DNA of 64,000 bases from HXMU1420-2 sp040830545 (GTDB lineage Bacteria; Pseudomonadota; Alphaproteobacteria; Rhodobacterales; Rhodobacteraceae). This document shows positions 54,836 through 63,873 of the stretch, piece by piece. Positions within the stretch are counted from its first letter, which is position 1. Every line of letters begins with the position of its first letter. Location: positions 1-64,000 of the forward strand of contig JBFOMB010000047.1 of NCBI GenBank assembly GCA_040830545.1, read 5' to 3'. The position numbers and the translations under genes were made by a program. The notes under the pieces are model-generated. The model ran no database searches and had not been told where the DNA came from. It worked only from the letters and a program-made list of their open reading frames with translations.

Positions 54836-55779
54836 CCGAGTGGCTTCTGACGTTCCTGGGCCTTGTCATCTTGCTGTTGGCCGGTGATGCACTGGTCAAA
54901 GGTGCAGTCAACCTCAGCCTGCGTCTAGGTGTCCCGGCACTGATCGTCAGCTTGACCATAGTGGCTTTTGGAACGTCTGCCCCGGAATTGCTGATCGGGA
55001 TCAAGGCGGTTTTGGAAAACGCCCCGGGTATTGCCATGGGGAATGTCGTTGGTTCGAACACGGCCAATATCCTGATGGTGTTGGGGGTTCCCGCCCTTGT
55101 GTCAGCATTCAGGACCAGCGAGTGCGACAGTCGGCGTAGTTACCTGCAGATGATGGTCGCGACTGTCCTGTTCATTGCGATCTGCTTTATGGGGCCGCTT
55201 TATTGGGTGTCGGGAGTCGCCCTGCTGTCTGTGTTGGTCATTATTCTTGCCTCGGCGTTTCGGGAGGCGCGCGCGCATCGTGCGGCGGGTGAGCCTGACG
55301 ATCTGGAAGACCTCGAAGAGGCCGACCCGGATATGCCCTATTGGCGAATTGGGCTGTATCTTGTTCTGGGTCTGATTGGTTTGCCGCTAGGCGCGTCTTT
55401 GCTGGTCGATAACGCTTCGCTTATTGCTTACAGGTACGGCGTGAGCGACATGGTGATTGGCCTGACGCTTGTCGCGGTCGGAACGTCGCTGCCCGAATTG
55501 GCGACCACGTTCATGGCGGCCCTGCGGCGTCAGGCGGATGTGGCGTTGGGCAACGTGATCGGGTCCAACATGTTCAACCTGTTGGGTATCATGGGGGTTG
55601 CGTCGCTGTTCGGCGTGATCCCGGTGTCTGAAGATATGCTGCGGTTTGACATTTGGGTGATGATGGGCGCGTCGCTGTTGCTGATCCCGTTTGTCTACTT
55701 CAAGCTCGATATCACACGACCCATTGGCGCGGTCCTGACAGGGCTCTACGTTGTGTATTTGGCGGCTGTCATTTTCTGA
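54832..55779 (+). CDS. Calcium/sodium:cation antiporter (YrbG-like)
   Basis: This 315-residue CaCA-family exchanger has two alpha repeats, VAFGTSAPELLIGIKAVLE and VAVGTSLPELATTFMAALRR, each with the ion-binding Glu. An acidic cytoplasmic loop lies between them (EPDDLEDLEEADPD). About ten helices are present. It exchanges Ca2+ or another cation for Na+ or H+ across the inner membrane. It is translationally coupled to the small zinc-ribbon protein. Confidence 0.92.
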   Translation: MTEWLLTFLGLVILLLAGDALVKGAVNLSLRLGVPALIVSLTIVAFGTSAPELLIGIKAVLENAPGIAMGNVVGSNTANILMVLGVPALVSAFRTSECDSRRSYLQMMVATVLFIAICFMGPLYWVSGVALLSVLVIILASAFREARAHRAAGEPDDLEDLEEADPDMPYWRIGLYLVLGLIGLPLGASLLVDNASLIAYRYGVSDMVIGLTLVAVGTSLPELATTFMAALRRQADVALGNVIGSNMFNLLGIMGVASLFGVIPVSEDMLRFDIWVMMGASLLLIPFVYFKLDITRPIGAVLTGLYVVYLAAVIF

Positions 55780-55803
55780 CCGCTTGCGATCAGGAGGACA
55801 CCC

Positions 55804-56583
55804 ATGACCAAAGCTCTTGTAACCGGTGCAGGCAAACGACTGGGCCGCGCCATGGCGTTGTACCTTGCAGGGCGTGGGTTCGACGTGGCTGTGCACTACG
55901 CATCATCGTCTGCGGGTGCAGACGAGGTGGTCGCGGAAATCGAGGGCATGGGCCACAAGGCGGTGGCCTTGCAAGCGGACCTTTTGGATGAGACGCGGGT
56001 CGAGGCCCTGCTGCCCGAGGCGGTGGAGCGATTGGGTGGACCGATCACCTGCCTCGTGAACAATGCCTCCATTTTCGACTATGACAACATTCATACGGCC
56101 ACACGGGAAAGCTGGGATCGCAACATCGGCACCAACCTGCGTGCGCCCCTGCTGCTAACGCAGGCAATGGCGGCCCAGGGTTTGAAGCCGGTGATGGACG
56201 ACCGCGAAGAACCGCAAGCAACCGGATTGATCGTCAACATGATCGACATGCGCGTGCGCAAGTTGACCCCAGAGTTCATGACCTACTCGATTGCAAAGAT
56301 GGGACTGTGGGCCATGACCCGCACCACGGCGCAGGCTCTTACTCCGGCTATTCGGGTCAATGGCATCGGCCCCGGGCCAACACTGCGTGGAGGTCGTCAA
56401 ACCGAGGAACATTTTGCCAAACAGCGCGCACGTACCATTTCGGGGCGCGGTTCAAACCCCGAAGATATCTGCGGAGCCTTGGGATATTTCCTGGATGCAC
56501 CTGCTGTGACGGGTCAGTTGCTTTGCGTCGATGGCGGTCAGCATTTGGGATGGGAAACGCCGGATGTTTTGGGCGTTGAATAG
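55804..56583 (+). CDS. FolM/pteridine-reductase-like SDR
   Basis: This 259-residue SDR has the NADP motif TGAGKRLGRAMALYL and the NNAS block. The catalytic Tyr161/Lys165 lie in YSIAK. The usual catalytic Ser, 13 residues before Tyr, is Asp148 (NMIDMR), as in FolM and PTR1-type pteridine reductases. A dihydromonapterin or dihydropteridine reductase role is therefore likely. It follows the exchanger by 24 bases in the same direction. Confidence 0.83.
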   Translation: MTKALVTGAGKRLGRAMALYLAGRGFDVAVHYASSSAGADEVVAEIEGMGHKAVALQADLLDETRVEALLPEAVERLGGPITCLVNNASIFDYDNIHTATRESWDRNIGTNLRAPLLLTQAMAAQGLKPVMDDREEPQATGLIVNMIDMRVRKLTPEFMTYSIAKMGLWAMTRTTAQALTPAIRVNGIGPGPTLRGGRQTEEHFAKQRARTISGRGSNPEDICGALGYFLDAPAVTGQLLCVDGGQHLGWETPDVLGVE

Positions 56584-56872
56584 TTGACGCTGCGAAAGTT
56601 TTGCACGTCGGTAACCTTTGTTAAAAAAGCGTTACGAATTTGTCTTATTTTTCATACGCTTGTCCTGCGACGAAAAATCTTCCTAGTAGATTCAATACGT
56701 TACACAAGTGCCTAAAAATTAGGCAATTAGGTGAAATCGCGGTGAAACAACGAAAATTTCCACCTCACGATAAGTTATCTGCAAACTTATCCACATGTTT
56801 GGTGGATTTGTTTTGGGTTGAACAGGACGCGTCAAGATTGCAGCGGATCGCTGAGAATCATATCTCTGTGTC
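56584..56872. promoter_or_regulatory. AT-rich region upstream of uvrC
   Basis: The 289-base region is strongly AT-rich. It carries TGCCTAA-AAA-TTAGGCA (56709-56725), a GATAAGTT/AACTTATC dyad with a 7-base loop (56769-56791) and a consensus DnaA box TTATCCACA at 56787-56795. It probably holds the uvrC promoter. One DnaA box alone is not evidence for a replication origin. A 78-codon frame ending over the uvrC start is discussed under rejected items. Confidence 0.5.
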
Positions 56873-58747
56873 ATGATCGACGCGTCCCACTCCGAAGCTC
56901 CCCAAGTGACCGGTTATGCCTGCATCCAGGGTTACCTCAAATCGTTGACTGCACAGCCCGGCGTATACCGGATGCTGGATGCCAGTTCGCGTGTTTTGTA
57001 TGTCGGCAAGGCGCGCAATCTGAAAGCGCGCGTGTCCAACTATTCGCGGCCCGGCGGCCATTCGCCCCGCATAGACCGGATGATCCGCGACACAGCATCG
57101 ATGATGTTTCTGACGACCCGAACAGAAACCGAAGCGTTGTTGCTGGAACAGAACCTGATCAAGCAGCTCAAGCCGAAATACAACGTGCTGCTACGGGACG
57201 ACAAAAGCTTCCCCAATATTCTGGTGGCCAAGGATCACCCATTCCCGCAGATCAAAAAACACCGTGGTGCGAAGAAGGAAAAGGGTGCGTATTTTGGACC
57301 CTTTGCCAGCGCCGGCGCTGTGAACCGCACCCTAAACCAGCTGCAAAAGGCATTCCTGCTGCGCAACTGCTCGGACAGCATGTTCGATGGGCGAACGCGG
57401 CCTTGTCTGCTCTACCAGATCAAACGCTGCTCTGCGCCTTGTGTCGATCTGATCTCGCCCGAAGGCTATGCCGAAAGCGTGCGTGACGCGGAACGGTTTT
57501 TGTCCGGGCGGTCGACCCGTGTGCAGGAGGATCTGGCGGCAGAGATGCAGAAGGCTTCTGACGCAATGGAGTTCGAACGCGCTGCAGCCCTGCGGGACCG
57601 GATCAAGGCGCTGACTGCGGTGCAGTCGTCCCAAGGCATCAACCCGCGCGGCGTGACCGAGGCCGACGTGATCGCGCTGCATATGGACAGCGGTCAGGCC
57701 TGCGTGCAGGTCTTTTTCATCCGGGCCAATCAGAACTGGGGCAACCGTGATTTCTATCCTCGTGTTGCCGAAGACATGTCACCGGCGGAGGTGATGGAGG
57801 CCTTCCTGGGTAAGTTCTACGAAAACAAGGAACCGCCCCGGCAGCTGATCCTGTCCGACGGGATCGAAAACGCCGACCTCATGGCTGAAGCATTGGGCGA
57901 AAAGGTGGGGCGTAAGGTCGATATTCTCGTCCCGCAGCGGGGCGAAAAGGCCGAACTGGTTTCCGGAGCGCTGCGCAATGCCCGCGAGTCGCTGGCGCGG
58001 AAGATGTCGGAAAGCGCGACGCAGGCGAAGTTGCTGAATGGCCTTGCGGATGCTTTCGGGTTGGACGGCCCGCCGCAACGGATCGAGGTTTACGACAACT
58101 CCCACATTCAGGGCACGAACGCGGTAGGTGCGATGATTGTTGCGGGGCCCGAGGGGTTCATGAAAAACAGTTATCGCAAGTTCAACATTCGCGGTGACGA
58201 CCTGACCCCCGGCGATGATTTCGGCATGATGAAGGAGGTGCTGAACCGCCGTTTCTCTCGTCTGATAAAAGAAGATCCGGATCGGGAAAAAGGCATGTGG
58301 CCGGACCTTTTGCTGATCGACGGTGGGGCAGGGCAGGTGAGTGCCGTAGCTGAAATACTAGATGCACATGGTGTTGCAGACGTACCCTTTGTTGGTGTCG
58401 CCAAAGGGATCGACCGGGACGCTGGCAAGGAAGAATTCTACCGCCCAGACCAAAACTCCTTTGCCCTGCGCCGCAACGACCCGGTGCTCTACTTCGTGCA
58501 GCGCCTGCGGGACGAGGCTCACCGTTTCGCCATCGGCACCCACCGCGCCAAACGGGCCAAGGCGGTCGGGGCAACCCCGCTGGACGATGTACCTGGCGTG
58601 GGCGCAACCCGCAAACGTGCGCTGCTGACCCATTTCGGATCGGCCAAGGCAGTAAGCCGGGCCAACCTTGCCGACCTCAAAGCGGTGGAGGGTATTTCCG
58701 AAGGATTGGCGCAGAAGATTTATGATTTCTTCCACGACGGCGGGTGA
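56873..58747 (+). CDS. uvrC: Excinuclease ABC subunit C
   Basis: This 624-residue UvrC makes the 3' and 5' incisions of nucleotide-excision repair with UvrAB. It has the GIY-YIG domain (QPGVYRMLDASSRVLYVGKARNL, about 28-51), the UvrB-binding UVR segment near residue 225, the RNase H-like endonuclease domain (IEVYDNSHIQGTNAVG; LLLIDGGAGQ) and two C-terminal HhH motifs (VPGVGATRKRALLTHF). All catalytic parts look intact. Confidence 0.97.
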   Translation: MIDASHSEAPQVTGYACIQGYLKSLTAQPGVYRMLDASSRVLYVGKARNLKARVSNYSRPGGHSPRIDRMIRDTASMMFLTTRTETEALLLEQNLIKQLKPKYNVLLRDDKSFPNILVAKDHPFPQIKKHRGAKKEKGAYFGPFASAGAVNRTLNQLQKAFLLRNCSDSMFDGRTRPCLLYQIKRCSAPCVDLISPEGYAESVRDAERFLSGRSTRVQEDLAAEMQKASDAMEFERAAALRDRIKALTAVQSSQGINPRGVTEADVIALHMDSGQACVQVFFIRANQNWGNRDFYPRVAEDMSPAEVMEAFLGKFYENKEPPRQLILSDGIENADLMAEALGEKVGRKVDILVPQRGEKAELVSGALRNARESLARKMSESATQAKLLNGLADAFGLDGPPQRIEVYDNSHIQGTNAVGAMIVAGPEGFMKNSYRKFNIRGDDLTPGDDFGMMKEVLNRRFSRLIKEDPDREKGMWPDLLLIDGGAGQVSAVAEILDAHGVADVPFVGVAKGIDRDAGKEEFYRPDQNSFALRRNDPVLYFVQRLRDEAHRFAIGTHRAKRAKAVGATPLDDVPGVGATRKRALLTHFGSAKAVSRANLADLKAVEGISEGLAQKIYDFFHDGG

Positions 58748-58854
58748 GCCTTTCTTGAGTCGCGACGAGCTTTCACAATCGTTTTGATCGGATTTTTGCA
58801 ATCAACGCCCGATTTCCGGCGGCGCTCCTAAACCGTTGTTGATACGCTCCCCTA

Positions 58855-59907
58855 ATGCTGCTGACTCTGCCTGATCCTGACACACTCTACCGTGCCTTGT
58901 TGGCGCGCGATCCCACCTATGACGGTCAGGCCTATGTCTGCGTGTCTTCCACCGGCATCTTCTGCCGCCTGACCTGCCCGGCGCGCAAACCCAAACGGGA
59001 AAATTGCACGTTTTTTCCGACAGTCGGGGCCTGTATCGAGGCCGGATATCGCCCCTGCAAGCGCTGTAAACCCCTGACGCCACAGGCTCAGGCGGACCCG
59101 GTAATCGCGCCGCTGCTGGAGGCTTTGGATCAGCGACCAGCCTACCGGTGGAGCGAACAGGACATCGTGCAGATGGGTCTGGACCCCTCCACCGTGCGGC
59201 GGGCGTTCAAACGGGAATACGGCATCACCTTCCTTGAAATGGCGCGGCAGCGGCGGTTGCGGGATGGGTTCGTGGCGTTGTCCAATGGTGGGAAGGTGAT
59301 CGAAGCACAACAAGAAGCGGGCTTTGACAGCCCCAGCGCGTTTCGTGCAGCATTCGCGCGTTTGTTGGGCCGTGCGCCGGGGGCATTTCAGACTGACGCC
59401 TTGCTGCTTGCCGACTGGATCACAACGCCACTGGGCGACATGATCGCGGTCAGCAGCCGCTCGCATCTGCATCTGCTGGAGTTTGTGGAGCGCAAGGCGT
59501 TGAAAACCGAACTTGCAGCGTTGGAGAGGTCGGCCAAAGGGGCCATCGGCATTGGTAAAACGGGCCCCTCCGATCAGGCGCGAGTCGAATTGGACGCCTA
59601 CTTCAACGGGTACAGTGCGCATTTCGAAACGCCGCTGGCCTATCCCGGCTCTGCCTTCGCGCGATCGGTCTGGGACCTACTGCGAGACATCCCGGCGGGA
59701 CAAACCCGCAGCTACGGCGAATTGGCGCAACATTTGGGCAGACCCGAGGCCGTGCGGGCGGTGGCCCGTGCAAACGGGGCAAACCAGTTTGCCATCATGG
59801 TGCCTTGCCACCGTGTGCTGGGCGCCGATGGTTCGCTGACCGGCTATGGCGGTGGGCTGTGGCGGAAACAGAAACTGTTGGAGATCGAGCGGCAATACCG
59901 TTCCTGA
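58855..59907 (+). CDS. ada: Ada-type methylated-DNA methyltransferase and regulator
   Basis: This 350-residue three-part Ada protein has the zinc domain with Cys37, Cys41, Cys68 and Cys71 (the first receives methyl from phosphotriesters). A single AraC-like helix-turn-helix segment follows (DIVQMGLDPSTVRRAFKREY), then the O6-methylguanine methyltransferase domain with the acceptor Cys318 in VPCHRV. The protein both repairs alkylated DNA and activates the adaptive response. It lies next to uvrC, 107 bases downstream. Confidence 0.93.
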   Translation: MLLTLPDPDTLYRALLARDPTYDGQAYVCVSSTGIFCRLTCPARKPKRENCTFFPTVGACIEAGYRPCKRCKPLTPQAQADPVIAPLLEALDQRPAYRWSEQDIVQMGLDPSTVRRAFKREYGITFLEMARQRRLRDGFVALSNGGKVIEAQQEAGFDSPSAFRAAFARLLGRAPGAFQTDALLLADWITTPLGDMIAVSSRSHLHLLEFVERKALKTELAALERSAKGAIGIGKTGPSDQARVELDAYFNGYSAHFETPLAYPGSAFARSVWDLLRDIPAGQTRSYGELAQHLGRPEAVRAVARANGANQFAIMVPCHRVLGADGSLTGYGGGLWRKQKLLEIERQYRS

Positions 59908-59921
59908 TGAGGGAGAATGTT

Positions 59922-60680
59922 ATGACACAGGCTGACAAGGCACGCGCGTTTCGGGCGGCGCATGTAAAGGGTGATCCGCTGGTGCTCTACAACATTTGGG
60001 ATGCGGGCAGCGCGCAGACCGTGGCAAAGGCAGGGGCGGTGGCATGTGCCACGGGCAGTTGGTCGGTCGCCGCAGCACACGGGTATCCCGACGCGGAAAC
60101 GCTGCCGCTGGATATGCTGCTGTGGATCGTGTCTAGGATCACGGCCAGCGTCGACATCCCCGTGTCGGTCGATTTCGAAGGGGCCTACGCAATTGCTCCC
60201 GCGGATGTGCAGGCCAACGTCCGACGGGTGATCGAGGCCGGGGCCATCGGCATCAATTTCGAGGACCGGGTGGTGAAGGGGGAAGGTCTGCATTCCATTG
60301 CCGATCAGGCCACGCGGATCGCGGCGGCCCGTGCTGCGGGGGAAGTTACGGGCGTGCCATTGGCGATCAATGCGCGCACCGACCTGTTCTTGGGCACCGA
60401 TCCGGCCACCCATGCAGGCAGTGTGGACGAGGCCATCGAACGCGCGGGCGCCTATGCCGAGGCCGGAGCCAGCAGTTTCTTTGTGCCGGGCTTGACACAA
60501 CCGGATTTTATCGCGCGCGTGATCGAGGCGGTCGAATTGCCGGTGAACCTGATGATGACCAAGGGATTCACCTCAATCACGACCGCCGCCGAGTTGGGGG
60601 CCGGGCGGGTCAGCTTTGGTCCGATGGCCTATGTCCGGGCACAGGCCGATCTCAAAGCGCGGTTTGAAGGGTTAAATTAA
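59922..60680 (+). CDS. Isocitrate lyase/PEP mutase family protein
   Basis: This 252-residue TIM barrel of the PEP-mutase/ICL superfamily has VSVDFEGAYA with the Mg-binding acidic residues and GAIGINFEDRV. It lacks the KKCGH block of true isocitrate lyases and is short, so it is more like 2,3-dimethylmalate lyase or oxaloacetate hydrolase types. The start at MTQADK follows GGGAG; an ATG overlapping the ada stop is the alternative. Confidence 0.86.
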   Translation: MTQADKARAFRAAHVKGDPLVLYNIWDAGSAQTVAKAGAVACATGSWSVAAAHGYPDAETLPLDMLLWIVSRITASVDIPVSVDFEGAYAIAPADVQANVRRVIEAGAIGINFEDRVVKGEGLHSIADQATRIAAARAAGEVTGVPLAINARTDLFLGTDPATHAGSVDEAIERAGAYAEAGASSFFVPGLTQPDFIARVIEAVELPVNLMMTKGFTSITTAAELGAGRVSFGPMAYVRAQADLKARFEGLN

Positions 60681-60757
60681 TCACGCCCACGCCCGCGTGA
60701 CCGGGTGGGACGCATTGGGCAATTGCCCTGAGGCAGGCAGGCGGGTTAGGTGGCGCA

Positions 60758-61420
60758 ATGACGTGGAATCTGCCCACCTTTCTGACCGTTTTGCGCCTGC
60801 TGGCTGCGCTGGGCCTGCCGTTGGCGTTTCTGGTCCTGCCCCGCCCCTATGCGGATGCCTGCGCGCTGGTCCTGTTTGCAGGCGCGTCGATCACGGATTG
60901 GCTGGATGGCTATCTGGCGCGTGCCTGGGGACAGGTGACCAAGCTGGGTGCGATGCTGGACCCCATCGCGGACAAGGCAATGGTTGTGATCGCGCTGTTT
61001 TTACTGGGTGTTTACTCATCGCTGGCGCTGGCCATCCTGATGCCCGCCGCGCTGATCCTGTTCCGCGAGGTGTTTGTTTCGGGCCTTCGGGAATATCTGG
61101 GGGATACGGCAGGCACGCTGAAAGTCACAGGGTTAGCCAAGTGGAAAACGGCGGCACAGATGGTCGCGATTGCGGTTCTGTTTGCTCATGGGATTTTCGA
61201 ACATATGTTCGGTATGGCGATACTGGGCATGGATCACGGCCTGGTGACTGCGATTTTGACCGGCGCGGAAAGCGATGAGGTTGGCCTGAGCTGGAAGCTG
61301 GCTGGTATGGAATGGACCGGTTGGGGCGGATTGGGCCTGCTTTGGATTGCTGCGGTGCTGACATTGCTGACCGGGCTGGACTACTTCACCAAGGCCTGGC
61401 CGCATCTGAAAGGAGACTAG
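60758..61420 (+). CDS. pgsA: CDP-diacylglycerol-glycerol-3-phosphate 3-phosphatidyltransferase
   Basis: This 220-residue inner-membrane enzyme of phosphatidylglycerol synthesis has a perfect CDP-alcohol phosphotransferase motif, D50-G51-x2-A54-R55-x8-G64-x3-D68-x3-D72. About five or six helices are present. It starts the pgsA-moaD-moaE set: moaD begins two bases after its stop. Confidence 0.95.
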   Translation: MTWNLPTFLTVLRLLAALGLPLAFLVLPRPYADACALVLFAGASITDWLDGYLARAWGQVTKLGAMLDPIADKAMVVIALFLLGVYSSLALAILMPAALILFREVFVSGLREYLGDTAGTLKVTGLAKWKTAAQMVAIAVLFAHGIFEHMFGMAILGMDHGLVTAILTGAESDEVGLSWKLAGMEWTGWGGLGLLWIAAVLTLLTGLDYFTKAWPHLKGD

Positions 61421-61422
61421 GC

Positions 61423-61668
61423 ATGGACGTTCTCTATTTTGCCTGGGTGCGTGAACGGATCGGTATCCCGCGCGAAACGGTGGAGACGACGGCTGCGACT
61501 GTGGCGGGGCTGGTTGAGGAATTGAAGGCACGTGAAGAACGGTACGAGGCGGCGTTCGCGGACCTGTCAGCTTTACGCGTGGCTGTGGACCAAAAGTTGG
61601 CGGATTTTGACGCGCCTCTGGCAGACGTGCGCGAGATCGCGTTTTTTCCCCCGATGACAGGCGGCTGA
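61423..61668 (+). CDS. moaD: Molybdopterin synthase sulfur carrier subunit
   Basis: This 81-residue ubiquitin-like protein ends in the Gly-Gly needed for thiocarboxylate formation (FFPPMTGG). MoaD donates sulfur to molybdopterin precursor in complex with MoaE, whose gene starts one base after its stop. AAGGAG lies before the ATG. The longer frame reaching back into pgsA is rejected. Confidence 0.94.
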   Translation: MDVLYFAWVRERIGIPRETVETTAATVAGLVEELKAREERYEAAFADLSALRVAVDQKLADFDAPLADVREIAFFPPMTGG

Positions 61669-61669
61669 C

Positions 61670-62110
61670 ATGCAAGTGCTGGTTCAGGCCGACCCGTTTG
61701 ATCCCGGTGCCTTGTTGAACGCCTTTACCGCAGGCGTGGACGGAATGGGCGCGGTGGTCAGCTTTTCAGGGGTGGTGCGCGATGTTGCGGGCGGGTTACA
61801 GGCGATGGAGATCGAGCACTATCCCGGCATGACCGAGGCGGCGTTGACCGAAATTGCAACCGAGGCGATGCAACGTTGGTCGTTGGGCGATGCGCTGGTG
61901 ATCCATCGGTATGGTCGGCTTGAGGCAGGCGAAGTGATCATGATGGTCGCCACAGCCGCGCGCCATCGCAAGGATGCGTTTGAAGCGGCTGAGTTCTTGA
62001 TGGATTTTCTGAAATCGCGCGCGCCCTTCTGGAAGAAGGAAGAAACCGGCAGCGGTGACGGTTGGGTCGCGGCCAAGGACGACGATGAAGCGGCGCTGGA
62101 TCGTTGGTAA
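61670..62110 (+). CDS. moaE: Molybdopterin synthase catalytic subunit
   Basis: This 146-residue large subunit of molybdopterin synthase has SFSGVVRD, IEHYPGMTEAAL, HRYGRLEAGEVIMMV and the catalytic-lysine region APFWKKEE. With MoaD it inserts two sulfurs into cyclic pyranopterin monophosphate. Only one base separates it from moaD. A GC-rich hairpin block follows the stop directly. Confidence 0.95.
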   Translation: MQVLVQADPFDPGALLNAFTAGVDGMGAVVSFSGVVRDVAGGLQAMEIEHYPGMTEAALTEIATEAMQRWSLGDALVIHRYGRLEAGEVIMMVATAARHRKDAFEAAEFLMDFLKSRAPFWKKEETGSGDGWVAAKDDDEAALDRW

Positions 62111-62160
62111 GGGGCGCTGCCCCCGTCCCTGCGGGACTCCCCCGGAGTACTTTCAGAACA
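62111..62160 (+). repeat. GC-rich double-hairpin block after moaE
   Basis: GGGGC-GCT-GCCCC (62111-62123) and GTCCC-TGC-GGGAC (62125-62137) stand side by side and are followed by CCCCCGGAGTACTTT. Blocks of very similar wording occur after genes in many Rhodobacterales genomes as I remember them, so this is probably one copy of a dispersed intergenic element that may act in transcript ending. Only one copy is in this window. Confidence 0.55.
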
Positions 62161-62241
62161 ATGAAGATGATGAGGCTGTCAGCGCAGTGACACATAAGGG
62201 CGGTATCTGGTGAGAATTGCAGGTAAGCCCAGAGGCGTGTC

Positions 62242-62946
62242 ATGACACTTCCTATCCACTTGGAGTCCTATCTTTCGGCTCACAACGCTCAGCGACCCAA
62301 GCGGTTGGGGCAGCGGTATGACACCGCGCGGTTTCTGCCGGAGGCGGGGAACACTGTTGTGTGTCATCTGGATACGAGTCGCCCGGATCACCTGGCGGTT
62401 CTGGACGCGCGGGACCGGATCATGGCGCTGGAGGGGGCAGAGCGGTTTTTGTTCACGCCAGCGCAAAGCCTGCATATGACCGTGTTCGAGGGCGCAATTG
62501 AAACGCGGCGACGGGCGGATGCCTGGCCAGCGGATCAAGCTGCGGACGCTCCGATAGATCAGGTGACGGATGACTTGTTGCGGCGCATGCGAGGCGTACC
62601 GGGGCCCGGTCCTTTCAGGATGCAGGTTGCCGGTCTGTCCCCGGGTGGGTTGGCGTTGGAACCGGTCGCCGAGGCAGATGGCGGGGTGCTGCGAACCTGG
62701 CGGGACGATCTGACGGGGCCGTTCGGGTATCGGCACGCGGATCATGACGCCTACCGATTTCACATGACTTTTTCCTACCCTGTGGACTGGCTGCCGGACG
62801 CGTTGGTGCCGGTGTGGACAGCGGGGTTGCGCCAAATCCTGGATGATTTGGCGGCGACCATGCCAGTTCTACCACTGAGCAAGCCAGCCTATTGCCGGTT
62901 TGCGGACATGACTTGGTTCGAAGAATTGCATGTCTTCGCGGACTGA
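62242..62946 (+). CDS. DUF1868 family 2H phosphoesterase-like protein
   Basis: This 234-residue protein shows the DUF1868 start (RYDTARFLPEAGNTVVCHL) and two HxT motifs, HMT at 78-80 and HMT at 174-176. These are the paired catalytic signatures of the 2H phosphoesterase superfamily (2'-5' RNA ligase/cyclic phosphodiesterase fold). A cyclic-phosphate or RNA-end substrate is likely but unproven. Confidence 0.83.
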   Translation: MTLPIHLESYLSAHNAQRPKRLGQRYDTARFLPEAGNTVVCHLDTSRPDHLAVLDARDRIMALEGAERFLFTPAQSLHMTVFEGAIETRRRADAWPADQAADAPIDQVTDDLLRRMRGVPGPGPFRMQVAGLSPGGLALEPVAEADGGVLRTWRDDLTGPFGYRHADHDAYRFHMTFSYPVDWLPDALVPVWTAGLRQILDDLAATMPVLPLSKPAYCRFADMTWFEELHVFAD

Positions 62947-63023
62947 CCCTTGAACTGCAGGTGTGATTTGGACCTGCCGTGGCTCCATGCTAGGATCGGG
63001 GCATATTTCGTGGAGGGCTGATT

Positions 63024-63617
63024 ATGCTGAAATTTGTTGTTCGATTGTGTCTGATTTTGGGTCTCATCCAGCCTGTTATGGCTTTTGCGGAAGATGCCGG
63101 TGGCGGTGAGTACGGCACGCGAAAGGGCTATTCCAACAAGGCTCCTGCCGGGCTGTCAAACAGCACGACCAACCGAGTCGCGCGTTTGATCCAGCGCAGT
63201 GGGCCGCAATGTCAGCGGCTGGACAAGGTGTATCGCTATGACTGTTACCGCGTGGCTTACACGCTTGCCGCGCGCGAGATGGAAGGGAAAGCGGCCTATG
63301 CCGAGGCTTACAAGGCCGTGGCCAAGGTGGCGAACCTGTTGAACCGTGAAGTGTCGCGCAACCTGGACCGAAAGGCGCCAGCAATCCAGCGACGGGGGCA
63401 GACCTTCCGTCCCGTCACGCCGCAGGCTGCGCCAAAGATCAAGGCGAAGGCCACACGCGCCATTGAAGAGGCGGAAACGACCCTGTTGCGGTCGGCGTCT
63501 TCAAAGGGCAACCACTATACCAAGATCGCGGCGGCCCTCAATTCCAACAAGGTGTTGCTGCGGGCGATGCTGCGGTTGTTGCCGGGCATGCGCGCGGTCC
63601 TGACTGAAATCGCCTGA
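63024..63617 (+). CDS. Exported protein of unknown function
   Basis: This 197-residue protein has a signal peptide (MLKFVVRLCLILGLIQPVMAFA) and a basic, Ala/Arg-rich helical mature part. Two cysteines (PQCQRLDKVYRYDC) could form a disulfide. It is probably periplasmic. GGAGG precedes the ATG. I recognise no characterised family. Confidence 0.75.
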   Translation: MLKFVVRLCLILGLIQPVMAFAEDAGGGEYGTRKGYSNKAPAGLSNSTTNRVARLIQRSGPQCQRLDKVYRYDCYRVAYTLAAREMEGKAAYAEAYKAVAKVANLLNREVSRNLDRKAPAIQRRGQTFRPVTPQAAPKIKAKATRAIEEAETTLLRSASSKGNHYTKIAAALNSNKVLLRAMLRLLPGMRAVLTEIA

Positions 63618-63623
63618 TCTGCC

Positions 63624-63734
63624 TCAGAGCGCGGTAAAGACGATCACGGCTGCCGAATAGAAGGCAAATCCCGCAATGCCCAGCATCACGCTGGCCAAGA
63701 GGATGTCGATCGCTGTGGGTCCCGGTTCACTCAT
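63624..63734 (-). CDS. Very small membrane protein
   Basis: This 36-residue frame (MSEPGPTAIDILLASVMLG at the start) is almost entirely one hydrophobic helix after a short polar head. It is convergent with the exported gene, with 6 bases between stops. No strong ribosome binding site is visible, so the call is tentative. A longer upstream extension has no membrane or family character. Confidence 0.4.
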   Translation of the reverse strand: MSEPGPTAIDILLASVMLGIAGFAFYSAAVIVFTAL

Positions 63735-63743
63735 GGCGGTCAA

Positions 63744-63777
63744 TCTGATCGCGAAACTGGATATCGGTTTGATCAGA
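63744..63777. promoter_or_regulatory. Dyad upstream of the amidase and small membrane genes
   Basis: TCTGATC and GATCAGA are 20 bases apart, with a further AAAC/GTTT pair inside. A separate hairpin, GCGGGAA/TTCCCGC, follows at 63839-63858, close to the amidase ribosome binding site. These may be regulator or leader structures; the evidence is symmetry and position only. Confidence 0.35.
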
Positions 63778-63873
63778 ATTGGGCATCCTTGTGGCACCTG
63801 ACGTAACGGGCGCATTGCGGGGGTGGTCAAGCGGGAGGGCGGGAATTAGGGTTCCCGCGAGAGAGGAAATTTC

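Noticed and set aside
56787..56795. Possible chromosome or plasmid replication origin
   Set aside because: A single DnaA box with AT-rich DNA but no box cluster, no repABC and no origin-linked genes nearby.
56640..56876. 78-codon frame ending in an ATGA overlap with the uvrC start
   Set aside because: It starts at TTG in AT-rich DNA, has no ribosome binding site and no recognisable protein pattern. The overlap alone is not enough, though a leader peptide cannot be excluded.
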